From the NCBI RefSeq assembly GCF_050003625.1, contig NC_134398.1:113932145-113996144 (forward strand): 64,000 nucleotides of DNA, read 5' to 3'. The notes beneath the pieces are model-generated. The model had not been told where the DNA came from, did not search any database, and worked only from the letters and a program-made list of their open reading frames with translations. Of the stretch, positions 10,467-21,983 are shown piece after piece (position 1 is the stretch's first letter; each line of letters starts with the position of its first letter). Source of the DNA: Haematobia irritans. Taxonomy: Eukaryota > Arthropoda > Insecta > Diptera > Muscidae. The translations under genes and the position numbers were made by a program.

Positions 10467-13320
10467 CATGCCCTAAAGGGAAGCCAAGGGGGAAAATCGA
10501 CATCCATGGTGGTCTACGGAGTTAGGTAATATGAGGAAATTGTGCAAGAAGCTCTTTAACAAAGCAAAGTCCACCAGAGCTCCTGTGGATTTGGACGCTT
10601 ACAAGAAGAATCTGAGAAAATTCAAGCGAGAACTGAGAAAGGCTCAGCATATCTCTTGGAATGATTACTGCAGCAGCATTGAGAATACGTCCGAGGCTTC
10701 CAGACTACGGAAGGTGCTAGCATCCACGAACTCCATTCCAGGTTTCATTAAAACATCGGAGGGAATTTGGACAACGTCCAGTTAGGAGACGCTGGAGGTA
10801 CTATTGGACACACATTTTCCTGGAAATCAGACGGTTGAACCATGTACTGGCGGTGCCACAGTGGTTCAGCGGTCGTTTCCTATCGAGGAAATTGTATCGG
10901 AATCTAGAATAAAATGGGCGTTAAATAGCTTTGGATCATTCAAATCATCCGGACCTGATGGAATTACTCCGGCGGAGTTACAAGCAGTGACTGACAAAAT
11001 TATCCCCTTGTTGTCGGCGATTTATAAATGATGTATCAACTTATCATATATCCCAGGGAAGTAGAGGGAAACAAAAGTCGTTTTCATACCTAAAGCGGGA
11101 AAAGCATCTCACTCGAGGGCGAAGGATTTCCGACCAATCAGCTTATCCTCATTCCTACTTAAGACTCTGGAGAGGATGATAGACATTTATATTAGAACTA
11201 GCGTCGATTCAAGATTGCTCTCGAAACGACAACATGCATACTCGAAGGGCAGGTCTAATGAGACCGCATTACATGAACTAGTCAGCCTTATTGAAAGCTC
11301 ACTATCTGTCAAAGAATACGCAATTGTGGCGTTTCTAGACATAAAAGGGGCGTTCCATTACGTCCATCCGAGCTCGATATTAAATGGTCTGACAACTCTG
11401 AATGTTGATCCAGGTATTCTTAGGCTGTTAGACGAACTTCTAAGGAAGAGACGCATTTCAGCCACACTAGGACAAGCAAACATACAAAGGTATGTGAACA
11501 GAGGGAGTCCTCAAGGAGGAGTTCTATCACCTCTTCTTTGGAATGTTGCTATAAACGACCTTCTGGTTTCCCTAGAAAAAGAAAGGATACAAGTGGTGGC
11601 ATACGCAGATGATTTGGCGCTAGCAGTCAGGGCAAAATTTCCATTAACAGTTAGAGATATTATACATAGAGCCCTCCGGATGACTGAGAAATGGGCGAAA
11701 GATAATGGTCTTGGGGTAAATCCTGCAAAGACAGAACTAGTCATGTACTGCAAAGATCGCAAAACTTCAACGGTTAGACCCATTTCCTTAGGGGGTATTG
11801 AAATTCCCTTTAGGGAGTGTGCGAAATACCTTGGCGTTATTTTGGACAGGAAGCTGAACTTTAAGCTCAATATTGAAGAAAGGGCGAGGAAAGCAACGGT
11901 AGCTTTATACTCGTGCAAACAGGCAATAGGGAAAAAGTGGGGACTAAAACCAAAAATTGTACATTGGCTATACACGGCAGTGGTTAGACCTATAATGCTA
12001 TATGGTGTTGTAGTCTGGTGGCCGGCACTTCACCAGCCGACAAGTTTAGACAAAGTTCAGCGTATGGCGTGCTTGTGTATCTCAGGTGCATTGAGCAAGA
12101 CAGGAACAAACTCCCTTAATGTCATACTGCATCTATTGCCTTTAGACATTTTGGCCAAACAGTCAGCTGCAACAACGGAAAAAAGTTACGGTCACAGTTC
12201 GGTCCTCAAAATAATGCCAGATGTGCCTAACGTAGTGGATTACACTTTGGCGAGTCCACTTTTCTACAAAAAGTTTGAGACTCTAATTCCCAACAGTGAG
12301 GCGTGGTGTACACGGACCCCAGGGAATAAAAGATATATAGATTTCTACACTGATGGCTCCAAATTGGATGGCCAAGTGGGTTTCGGAGTATATTCTTAAG
12401 ATCTGGAACTTCGAATAGCGAAAAGATTACCTGATCACTGTAGTGTTTTTTAGGCTGAAATATTAGCAATAAGAGAAGTGGTGAATTGGCTGAGAAGTAA
12501 TGCTCCAAGCAATATTGGCATTAATATATACTCATACAGTCAACCTGCAATAAAATCCTTTGACTCTGTGTTCCTCAACTCGAAAACGGCCATCGACTGC
12601 CGCAAATCTCTCAGTGAGATGGCTGAGCAGCACAATATTCATCTAATATGGGTACCTGGCCATAGGAACATACCGGGGAACTGCGAAGCAGATGAGCTAG
12701 CAAGGCTAGGAACTACCTTACATATTCCAGGGGAACTAGAATCTGTTGGTATGCCTCTGGCTACCTGCAAGCTCTTACTGCGTGAGAAGGCTGTCATGAT
12801 GGCAAATGTTCGATGGGAGAATTGTAAGGGTTGTAACGACACCAAGCAAATATGGCCCCATTTAATTTAAACCGCACCCTAGATATGCTAGTGTTCTCGA
12901 GACGCCAGATATCACTCCTGATATCTGCTATAACGGGTCGCTGCCTGATAGGCGATTTTGCAAAAACAATTGGTGTGGAGTATAATGACTATTGTATGAG
13001 CTGTCATGATGCGGAGGAAAAGGAATCAATAAAACACCTCTTGTGTGAGTGTCCTGCATTTTGTGTAAAGCGCAAGCAACTTTTAGGGGCATATAGCTTC
13101 AGATTACTGGCGGACCTGGAAAACGTTAAGCAGTCTGCTAATGTTTTTGGAACAATCTGGTTGGTTCAACAGAAGAAAATAATCGAGAAGGTTCAACGTT
13201 TAAAACTAGAAGTGCCCATATGTAATAGGTACTTTTAGTTAGTGTGGTATCACAATGGACTGAATAGTCTAAGTGAGCCTGAATCTTAATCGGGCTGCCA
13301 ATTTAACCTAACCTAACCTA
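10156..13320 (+). pseudogene. LINE relic: rearranged, broken ORF2 and 3' tail
   Basis: This is a 5'-truncated copy of the LINE at 43414-48369, recognisable from the end of the endonuclease region to the tail. Reverse transcriptase motifs are visible in 11176-12399: FLDIKGAFHYV (motif A), PQGGVLSPLLWN (motif B) and YADDLAL (motif C). The RNase H start (YTDGSK) follows. Reading is broken by in-frame stops (near 10783, 11027, 11063, 12397 and 12451), a one-base loss near 12865, and a 39-base deletion after LAKQSAATT. RNase H residues and the CMSCHDAEE zinc-type motif lie further on. The tail ends in CCTAACC repeats at 13300-13320. It has no EN, ORF1 or 5' end. The front is rearranged (see the repeat entry at 10156). 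Confidence 0.9.
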
Positions 13321-13959
13321 CCTAGGTGTATTATTTGTATAATGCAGTTTCTTATTTTACATATTTTACTTTTCATTACAAATGTATGTATCGATATAAA
13401 AAAGAATAATAAAAAATTATAATAATAAAATAATAAAAAATATTTTAAAAATATATGAACAAATTGTTACTTTATGGGAATTAAGCGCACATTGAGATTA
13501 AAACAAGTACAAAGCACACTAAAATCAAGCGCATATAAAATAACATCGAATACGGTTCGGGATTAAATCAAGTACAGATCGTTCCTGAATCAAGAATAGT
13601 AGGATTATATTCAAGAATAAAAAAGATTGATCCAAGCCTTCAATCCGCTTAAAACAAGTTCATTGTGGCTCAAGTTAAGCGCTATTGGGTTTAATGTAAG
13701 CTTAAATGCGGATGGAATCAAGTACAGATTAGGATTAAATAGAGTTTCACTAGGCTTAAATCAAGCACTTCCCGTACTTAAAACAAGCACAAACACGATT
13801 GAAAATTTCTAAAATTAAGAAATCTGTACTTAATATTTTCGGGATTAAATTAAGAATTTTCTTCTTAGATTTAGAAAATCCGTACTTACCGTACTTTTGA
13901 CACCACTACGGCTTGAATCAAGTAAACTTTCCACTATTAATTTTTTGGTTGTATCAAAT
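13321..13959. repeat. Oligomer-rich block with TTAAATCAAGTAC words
   Basis: From about 13480 to 13915 the words TTAAATCAAGYAC, TTAAAACAAGYAC and AATCAAGTACAG recur every 20-60 bases. The right side runs into CGTACTTTTGACACCACTAC, which reversed (GTAGTGGTGTCAAAAGTACG) looks like a hAT-type terminus. The matching left end was not found. 13321-13480 is plain AT-rich DNA. No gene is seen. Confidence 0.4.
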
Positions 13960-14035
13960 GTTTGGCCAAGTCTTATAAACATGCCAAGCGCATAGCCAAA
14001 CGAAATGAACTCATAAAACGGTTTTCCGAAACAAC

Positions 14036-14693
14036 AAAAGTGTAAAAGTTGGTACAATTCTACTAAATTTGGTACATTTCACTTTTCAAAAGTACAATGG
14101 TACTACAGTGATCTATTTGGTACAATTGGAAATAATTTAGTCTTCAAAATGTTCGAGAAGTCCCAATTAATCAATTGTCCAATATAAATTATATTTTACA
14201 CATTATTTCAGGTACTGACCAATCTACAATGAAATTAAATCTACAATAAAAATGTCCATTTAAAATATCCAGTTCGATGTGTATCTGACATCTGACAATA
14301 AAATATTGCATATATTCAAGACATCAAATAAGAACTCCACATAGACGATTTTTTCTATATCCTGAAATTGATAAGCTAATATATTTAGGATTCATGAAAC
14401 ATTTCTATTGAAGTTTATTTTTGATATTGAGGTCATGACGAAACTTCATTCAGATCATTAACAAAACTTGAGTGAAAAATTGTTTTCACTCAATTAATTG
14501 AATGCCTTATTCCAATTTTTGAAGCATATTTCAAGAATTGCTGGTGTTGAAATCCTCAATTTTGTTACGTGTTTGACCAAATATTTTCATATGATGAAGG
14601 TTTTGACAACAAACACATTGGAAGAAAACAGATTTTGAATTTGGACCCACAAATAGCACCTTCGTTATTGTAAAAGTTGATAAATAAGTTTTA
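14036..14693. other. Gene-free AT-rich interval
   Basis: I see no gene or complete element. 14050-14130 repeats GGTACAATT/GGTACATTT words. The rest has no recognisable family. Confidence 0.4.
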
Positions 14694-15020
14694 TTATACC
14701 CACCACCATAGAATGGTGACGGGGGTATAATAAGTTTGTCATTCCGTTTGTAACACATCGAAATATCGATTTCCGACTATATAAAGTATATATATTCTTG
14801 ATCAGGGAGAAATTCTAAGACGATATAACGATGTCCGTCTGTCCGTCTGTCTGTCTGTCTGTCTGTCTGTTGTAATCACGCTACAGTCTTCAATAATGAA
14901 GCAATCGCAAGGCCGTAGCCAGGATTTTAATTCGGGGGGGGGTTCAACTTTAAAAAAAAATATTCATATAATCTCATGTGTAGAAAATTTTATTTATGCA
15001 TAGGTATGTATACAATATTT

Positions 15021-16130
15021 TTATACCCACCACCATAGAATGGTGACGGGGGTATAATAAGTTTGTCATTCCGTTTGTAACACATCGAAATATCGATTTC
15101 GATATTTAATGTTATAATGTATATATATATTCTTGATCAGGGAGAAATTCTAAGACGATATAACGATGTCCGTCTGTCCGTCTGTCTGTTGTAGTCACGC
15201 TACAGTCTTCAATAATGAAGCAATCGTACTGAAATTTTGCACAAACTCGTCTTTTGTCTGCAGGCAGGTCAAGTTCGAAGATGGGCTTATCGGTCCAGGT
15301 TTTGATATAGTCCCCATATAAACCGACCTCCCGATTTGGGGTCTTGGGCTTATAGAAATCGTAGTTTTTATCCAATTTGTCTGAAATTGGAAATCTAGAG
15401 GTATTTTATGACCATAAAGAGGTGTGCCGAAAATGGTGAGTATCGGTCCATATTTTGGTATAGCCCCCATATAGACCGATTTCAAGATTTTACTTCTTGG
15501 GCTTCTAGAATCCGAAGTTTTTATCCTATTTGCCTGAAATTGGAAATCTAGAGGTATTTTCGGGTCATAAAGAGGTTTGCCGTAAACGGTGAGTATCGGT
15601 CCATATTTTAGTATAGCCCCCATAAGAACGATCTCCCGATTTAACTCCTTAGGTTTCTAGAAACCGTAGTTTTTATCTGATTTGCCTGAAATTGTAAATA
15701 TTGTGGTATTTTAGGCTCAAAAAACGTGTATCGGATTAAGTTTTTATCGATCCATTTATCGATCCATATAGACCGACTTCACTTCTTGAGGGTGTAGAAG
15801 GCGCACTGATCATGAAAATTGCTTGAAACTCAATGTAAAATTTCCAGATTTTACTTCTACAGATTTAAGATTTCAAATCAAGACTTTATTTTTTAATTTT
15901 CTTGCACACTTACAAGAGATGTTAATGATTCCTCTAAACCTCAAACAAAAATGGTTCTTATAAATCCAGAATCTGATATAGTCCTCATAGGTGAAATCTT
16001 TAAATTTATCTTCGGGAATATCCTCAAGTCCTCAAGCCCTCCTGAAATTTCAAAGGAAACCCTAACATTTGATTCATGGTGGTGGGTATTTAAGATTCGG
16101 CCCGGCCGAACTTAGTGCTGTATATACTTG
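15021..16130 (+). mobile_element. DINE-II copy nested in the hAT element
   Basis: Complete from TTATACCCACCACC to CTGTATATACTTG. The words TATCGGTCC start at 15288, 15441 and 15594, again 153 bases apart. It closely resembles the host DINE-II that surrounds the hAT, so one DINE-II lies within another via the hAT. Confidence 0.8.
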
Positions 16131-16145
16131 TTATAATATTAAATT

Positions 16146-16320
16146 GAGCCGACGGACTTTTTGGGCAGCAAATAAATCAATGACTTCTTCAGTCGGCACA
16201 TTTATTCGGCGATGAACCGACATTAATGCCAATCCTTTGGGTCTACTCTCGCTAGTCGAATTTCTAAGATACGTCTTTAATCTCTTCATTGTTGAAAATG
16301 AACGTTCGGATGAGCACGTA
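16146..16320 (-). pseudogene. hAT transposase C-terminal (dimerisation) remnant
   Basis: The reverse-strand frame reads SSERSFSTMKRLKTYLR, then SESRPKGLALMSVHR and EEVIDLFAAQK. This is the pattern of the hAT C-terminal dimerisation region (ERxFSxxKRxKxxLR, then RLxxLALMxVHR). The frame also continues upstream across the second hAT insertion: after removing 16328-16972 and one duplication copy, it runs on at 16981-16997 (reverse). The catalytic core is missing. It belongs to the hAT element that contains it. Confidence 0.8.
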
Positions 16321-16327
16321 GTAACTG

Positions 16328-16972
16328 CAGGGATGGAAAATGCAGTACTATAGTACTTTTTTCAAACCTTTTTCACCCCGGTCAGTATCGTAGTACCCCC
16401 GGGAATGATTTAGTACCTTTTGTGTAGACATTTTTGAGTCGATATCAGATTTATGGTACAATAGCTTTGACAAAATATTTTAATATTTTGAGAAAGTCTT
16501 TATGAACCTTATTTGCTAATAGTCTTTTACAAATATGGCAAAACAGACATGTTCATGTGGGAAGAAAATCTCGATTTTGTAAAAGACATAGTCAAAAACA
16601 GGATTTTATTGAACTTCAAGAAAGTTTTAGTCGAAAAAAGAATGCGATTCTATATTATCGATTTTTTATTTCGGTAGAAATAGTTGTCAACATTTTATTT
16701 CTATATAGAATTTTTGCAAAGTTTTATTTTTATAGAAAATTTTGTCAACATTTTATTTCAATTGAAAATTTTGTAAAAATTTTATTTCTATAGGAAATTT
16801 TTGCAAAATTTTATTTCTATAGAAAATTTTGTCAAAATTTTATTTTCTTTAAAATTCAGTCTCTTGACAATAATCTTCCAGTGAAATTTTTGTTGAAATT
16901 TAGTAAAAAGTACCTTTCCGCTCAAAAAATACCTTTTTTGTACTTTCTTAAAAATTGTATTTTCCATCCCTG
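16328..16972. mobile_element. hAT MITE, 8-bp duplication AGTAACT(G/A)
   Basis: The ends CAGGGATGGAAAATGCA and ..GTATTTTCCATCCCTG are inverted copies. The flanks are AGTAACTG (16320-16327) and AGTAACTA (16973-16980), 7 of 8 matching. It has inserted inside the transposase remnant of the larger hAT. It contains a 29-bp tandem array at 16670-16850. There is no ORF. Confidence 0.8.
16670..16850 (+). repeat. 29-bp tandem array, second location
   Basis: The TTTTATTTCTATAGAAAATT unit with a 29-base period (ATTTCTA at 16784 and 16813) is the same unit as at 3480-3905 but in a different host element. Confidence 0.75.
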
Positions 16973-17894
16973 AGTAACTAGCAGTGACCAAAATTTAAAA
17001 AAAAAAATATGCACGTTTGGAAAAATCTCTTTATTGCTTCCATCGCTGAATTAGCCAGGTTCTTTTCGCAGGTTTTGCGCCATTTCATTTACACATGTGT
17101 GTTTGGCTGTTTCGTTGTTGTTGCTATGGCCGAACAAAGCGAGTCATGTTCACAAAAAGAACAACAAACACACATAAAAAGCAGAAATACATTTTCCAAA
17201 AATGAAATTTGTGGTGCGAGAACAAAAATAATTTGTTTTTTTTCGACCGTCGTTTGACTGGCTTTTCAACTAGTATTCTATGATTTGTGCAAGTTTTATA
17301 GGTAAGCGTTTTTCCTCCTCCAGCTTTTCTTCAACATCTTCGATAAGATTTTTCTATGCAGCTAAAAATATATATTTATTTATATAAAAATATTCATTCA
17401 TTTCGGGGGGGGGGTTTGATCCCCCTCATCCCCCCCCTGAATACGGCCTTGAGCAATCGTGCTGAAATTTTGCACAAACTCGTCTTTTGTCTGCAGGCAG
17501 GTTAAGTTCGGAGAAGGGCTATATCGGTCCAGGTTTTGATATAGTCCCCATATAAACCGACCTCCCGATTTGGGGTCTTGGGCTTATAGAAATCGTAGTT
17601 TTTATCCAATTTGCCTGAAATTTGAAATCTAGAAGTATTTTATGACCATAAAGAGGTGTGCCAAAAATGGTGAGTATTGGTCCATATTTTGGTATAGCCC
17701 CCATATAGACCGATCTCCCGATTTTATTTCTTGGGCTTATAGAAACCGCAGTTTTTATTCAATTTACCTGAAATTGGAAATCTAGAGGTATTGTAGGACC
17801 ACAAATACGTGTGCCAAAAATTGTGAGTATCGGTCCATGTTTTGGTATGGTCCCCATATAAAACGACCTCCCGATTTGGGGCCTTGGGCTTATA

Positions 17895-18864
17895 CACGCT
17901 CACAAAAAATCGCTTCTGTAACATATACTCCCAAACATATTTTGCTTCAAGCATATACATTTTTGGGTATTGCCCAAACATTTATATGTTTGATCTCTTC
18001 CAATATATAATATGTTTGAAAGCATATTGGTCTAAACAATATATGTTTGGGTAGTCTAAGTTCCAAACATTTTGTATTTTTGCATCCAAATTCAATAATG
18101 TTGTCTTCCAAAAAACAATATGTTATTATGTGAACATATAATATGTTTGGAAGCATTTTGCACCCAAAAATATTATATGCTTAAAAAAATTCTCCCAAAC
18201 AATATTGTGCTCAAAATTTTATTTATTTATTTATATATTTACAATCATAATGAATTATGAAAATAAACAGGTAATATAGGTGCTAACAACATAGGTTTTC
18301 GACCTGAATGCTCAAAATTTTGTTTCTGCCCAATTGTATATTCCCCCACATCTTTCTCACTTCCACGAGATTTTTTAGTTCTTAGCACCTTTTTCTGTAA
18401 TACAAACATTGTAGAAGAAATTATTCAATTGTATGATTTTTTTTTTATTTTAATTTTACCTTTTGCCGGACGGGGATTCGAACAGCGGACCACACAGTTT
18501 GTAAGGATCAAAGAAGTAGCTAATCAATTGCCCAAGGAAAAATAAAATGTTAATTTTGTAATAACAAGCAACAACCACCAACTTAATTCAATATCGCTCC
18601 CTGTTAAATAGCTATCCAAGCTACTAAACACATATATGTTTATAGGCTATTTCTAAATTAATATATGTTTGCATCCAAGCATATTATATTTACAAACATT
18701 TTATGTCCCAAACATAATATGTTCTAACATATATGTCCCAAACATGTTATGCTAGTTTATGAACATTATATGCTTGCACTCAAAAATATTGTGTTTAAAA
18801 ATTTGTGTTCCAAACATATAATGTTTATAGCCAAACATATGAAAAACAGTCTTTTTCATCCGTG
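17895..18864 (+). mobile_element. CAC-E copy, internally deleted
   Basis: The left end CACGCTCACAAAAAATCGC and the right end ..CTTTTTCATCCGTG are flanked by TA (17893-17894 and 18865-18866). The joined flank GGGCTTATAGAAACC matches the intact DINE-II at 17740, proving the insertion. It keeps both AACATAT-rich ends and part of module B (18465-18506) but has lost module A. A short unrelated AT-rich insert lies near 18215-18310. Confidence 0.8.
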
Positions 18865-19740
18865 TAGAAACCGTAGTTGTTATCCAATTTGTCTGAAATT
18901 GGAAATCTAGAGGTATTTTAGGACCATAAAGAGGTGTGCCACAAATGGTGAGTATCGGTCCATGTTTGGGTATAGCCCCATATAGACCGACATCCCGATT
19001 TTACTTCCTTGGCTTCTAGAATCCGAAGTTGTTATCCCATTTGCCTGAAATTGGAAATCTAGAGGTATTTTCGGGCCATAAAGAGGTGTGCCGAAAACGG
19101 TGAGTATCGGTCCATATTTTAGTATAGCCCCCATAAGAACGATCTCCCGATTTAATTCCTTGGGTTTCTAGAAACCGTAGTTTTTATCCGATTTGCCTGA
19201 AATTGTAAATATTCTGGTATTTTAGGCTCACAAAAACGTGTATCGGATTAAGTTTTTATCGGTCCATTTGATAATGCCTCCATATAGACCGACTTCACTT
19301 CTTGAGGGTATAGAAGGCGCGCTGATCATGAAAATTGCTTGAAACACAATGTAAAATTTCCATATTTTACTTCTCGGGTGAAAATCTACTGACTTAAGAT
19401 TTCAAATCAAGACGTTATTTTATAATTTTCTTGCACACTTACAAGAGATGTTAATGATTCCTCTAAAACTCAAACAAAAATGGTTCTTATAAATCCAGAA
19501 TCTGATATAGTCCTCATAGGTGAAATCTTTCAATTTATCTTCGGGAAGTGTTCTCAAGCCCTCCTGAAATTTCAAAGGAAACCCTAATATTTGGTTCATG
19601 GTGGTGGGTATTTAAGATTCGGCCCGGCCGAACTTACTGCTGTAAATACTTGTTTTTCGGTTACTATATTCCAATCCATTATTTTTGAAATTTGGTACAG
19701 TTTAATATCAAAAAGTATACTTTTTTATTCTCCCATTTGG

Positions 19741-20315
19741 AAAGTCTAAAGTCGGGCGGAACCGACTATATTTTACCCTGCATCACTTTGTAGACACACA
19801 TTTTCGATACCATATCAAATCCGTCAAATGTGTTGGGTGCTTTATATAAATATTTTGGTTCTCATATACATACATTGTATACTTCCATAGATCTATAGGC
19901 TTAAAATTTAAGTCGACTAATGCCTTTGGGGTGGAACAAAATGGTAGTAAAAAAATATGGGAAACATTTAAATCTGAAGCCGTTTTTAGGCAATTTGCAA
20001 AAGTGTATTTATGATTTATATACAAGTTTTCGACTTGGTAGTGGCGTTTTTACAAGGAAAGTGTAGGTATTTTGACCAATTTTGCCGAAATCAGAAAAAC
20101 ACATATATGAGAGCTATATCTACATCTGAGCCTATGTCAACCAAATTCGGCATGCACAGATACAATGTTAATTGTACTCCATTCAGGAAAATGGGATTAC
20201 ACATTTTGCCTCTGGGGTCATATGAGTGTAAATCAGACGAAAGATATACAGTAAGGGCCAAAATAGCTCACGAAATTATAGATAAAACATAAATGTAAAA
20301 CAAGTATATACAAGT
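19741..20315 (+). mobile_element. DINE-III fragment
   Basis: It opens with AAAGTCTAAAGTCGGGCGGA and TTTTACCCTGCATCACTTTG, like 48461. It carries AGCTATATCTACATCTGAG and CCAAATTCGGCATGCA and stops where the LINE tail begins (20316). The 5' half only. Confidence 0.65.
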
Positions 20316-20480
20316 ATTAAAACTAGAAGTGCCCATATTAAAACTAGAAGTGCCCATATTAAAACTAGAAGTGCCCATATGTAATAGGTACTTTTAGTTA
20401 ATGTGGTATCACAATGGACTGAATAGTCTAAGTGAGCCTGAATCTTAATCGGGCTGCCACTTTAACCTAACCTAACCTAA
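20316..20480 (+). mobile_element. LINE 3' tail with a triplicated 21-bp start
   Basis: The last part of the LINE 3' region begins with three copies of ATTAAAACTAGAAGTGCCCAT at 20316, 20337 and 20358. The normal tail (TCACAATGGACTGAATAGTC .. GGGCTGCCAC) and CCTAACC repeats follow. The full LINE has this 21-mer once. It is a very short 5'-truncated insertion. Confidence 0.8.
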
Positions 20481-20483
20481 GTA

Positions 20484-21418
20484 AAGGGTGATTCTTTTGA
20501 GGTTAGGATTTTCATGCATTAGTATTTGACAGATCACGTGGGATTTCAGACATGGCGTCAAAGAGAAAGATGCTCAGTATGCTTTGACATTTCATCATGA
20601 ATAGACTTACGATCTGCCACAACGTCGAATTTTCAGTGAATGGGCCCTAGAAAAGTTGGCAGAAAATCCTCTTTTTTATCGACAAATTTTGTTCAGCGAT
20701 GAGGCTCATTTCTGGTTGAATGGCTACGTAAATAAGCAAAATTGCCGCATTTGGAGTGAAGAGCAACCAGAAGCCGTTCAAGAACTGCCCATGCATCCCG
20801 AAAAATGCACTGTTTGGTGTGGTTTGTACGCTGGTGGAATCATTGGACCGTATTTTTTCAAAGATGCTGTTGGACGCAACGTTACGGTGAATGGCGATCG
20901 CTATCGTTCGATGCTAACAAACTTTTTGTTGCCAAAAATGGAAGAACTGAACTTGGTTGACATGTGGTTTCAACAAGATGGCGCTACATGCCACACAGCT
21001 CGCGATTCTATGGCCATTTTGAGGGAAAACTTCGGAGAACAATTCATCTCAAGAAATGGACCGGTAAGTTGGCCACCAAGATCATGCGATTTGACGCCTT
21101 TAGACTATTTTTTGTGGGGCTACGTCAAGTCTAAAGTCTACAGAAATAAGCCAGCAACTATTCCAGCTTTGGAAGACAACATTTCCGAAGAAATTCGGGC
21201 TATTCCGGCCGAAATGCTCGAAAAAGTTGCCCAAAATTGGACTTTCCGAATGGACCACCTAAGACGCAGCCGCGGTCAACATTTAAATGAAATTATCTTC
21301 AAAAAGTAAATGTCATGGACCAATCTAACGTTTCAAATAAAGAACCGATGAGATTTTGCAAATTTTATGCGTTTTTTTTAAAAAAAAAAAGTTATCAAGC
21401 TCTTAACAAATCACCCTT
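20484..21418 (+). mobile_element. Mariner-like element, copy 1 (deletion derivative)
   Basis: The ends AAGGGTGATTCTTTTGAGG and ..CTCTTAACAAATCACCCTT share a short inverted repeat (AAGGGTGATT) and are flanked by TA (20482-20483 and 21419-21420). It has lost most of the N-terminal half of its transposase: the start region (MNRLT) joins directly to late sequence. It lies immediately after the LINE tail. It is nearly identical to the copies at 31492 and 32745 over shared parts. Confidence 0.85.
20608..21309 (+). pseudogene. Mariner-like transposase, C-terminal part
   Basis: The open frame has no ATG; it begins at the deletion joint after a stop. It contains the catalytic part of a Tc1/mariner-superfamily transposase: FSDEAHFWLNG (first acid), WFQQDGATCHTA (second) and WPPRSCDLTPLDYFLWG (third; 36 residues between the second and third acids by my count). 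It ends HLNEIIFKK. The N-terminal helix-turn-helix domains are missing, so it cannot act alone. The exact mariner subgroup is not named. Confidence 0.8.
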
Positions 21419-21814
21419 TATATACAGCAGTAAGTTCGGCCGGGCCGAATCTTAAATACCCACCACCATGAATCAAATATAAAACTCTTCGTCGTAACGG
21501 GTTTCTTGATAATATATAGAATTTTAGGGGGTTTGATGACAAATTTTCTCCCAAGCAAATCAGTTGAACCAGATTCTACCTATGAAGACTAGATCTGATT
21601 CTGAATTTATGAGAACCAATTTTGTTTGAGTTTTAAAGAAATCATAAACATATCGTGTATATGATGAAATAATGCCTTGATTTGAAATCTTAAATCTGTA
21701 GATTTTTTCCGTCACTATTTAATTTAAATGAGTACAATGAGTAAAATCTGGAAATTTTACTTTCAATTTCAAGCAATTTCATTTCAAATTTTCATGATCA
21801 GTGCGCCTGTTATA

Positions 21815-21983
21815 CCCTGAGAGAAGTGTTTTATTTTCTGAGGAAGCATAGTTTTCTTCTGACACAAATTTTGGAGACAATCGTTGAATCGCTTATTGCT
21901 CTAAACGAAAATACTTTATACGAAAGGGAAATTTCGTTTGTCTAAAATTTCATTCCGGAGGAAAATATTTTTTTCTTTCGGTG
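21815..21983. mobile_element. 169-bp MITE related to the CAC-C end, TA duplication
   Basis: The left end CCCTGAGAGAAGTG and the right end ..TTTTTTTCTTTCGGTG are partly inverted copies, flanked by TA (21813-21814 and 21984-21985). Joined, the flanks read TATACCCTCAAGAAG as in intact DINE-II. The right half (GTTTGTCTAAAATTTC, then GGAGGAAAATA) matches the right end of CAC-C at 8890-8939. Confidence 0.65.

Larger units (their letters stand above)
6072..14035 (+). mobile_element. CAC-E copy heavily interrupted
   Basis: The left end CACCAAAAAAAAAAATCGC starts after TG (the target base is probably mutated from TA). The AACATAT-rich part runs to about 6490. The family sequence then resumes between insertions: 8940-9625 (including tRNA-like modules), 9994-10150, and 13960-14035 (GCCAAGCGCATAGCCAAA, as at 5060). 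The insertions are a DINE-I (6494-8067), a CAC-C element (8071-8939), a MITE (9626-9993), a LINE relic (10156-13320) and an oligomer-rich block (13480-13915). The right terminus is missing or unrecognised. No coding frame of its own is seen. Confidence 0.5.
14908..17451 (-). mobile_element. hAT element with 8-bp duplication AGCAATCG
   Basis: The ends CAAGGCCGTAGCCAGG and ..CCTGAATACGGCCTTG form an imperfect inverted repeat next to G/C runs. AGCAATCG flanks both sides (14900-14907 and 17452-17459). An 8-bp duplication with CA(A/G)GG ends is typical of hAT elements. It holds a fragment of its own transposase (16146-16320, reverse). A DINE-II copy (15021-16130) and a second hAT (16328-16972) are nested inside. 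Confidence 0.85.
14694..19652 (+). mobile_element. DINE-II element expanded by nested insertions
   Basis: The head TTATACCCACCACCATAGAA, the core and a GTCTGTCTGTCT tract stop at 14907. The element resumes at 17452 after a hAT insertion and runs through 153-bp-type repeats to 17894. It is interrupted again by a CAC-E copy (17895-18864) and continues to the tail GATTCGGCCCGGCCGAAC .. AAATACTTG. Both interruptions have clean target duplications, so the original is readable by joining the flanks. Without the insertions it is about 1.4 kb. Confidence 0.8.
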
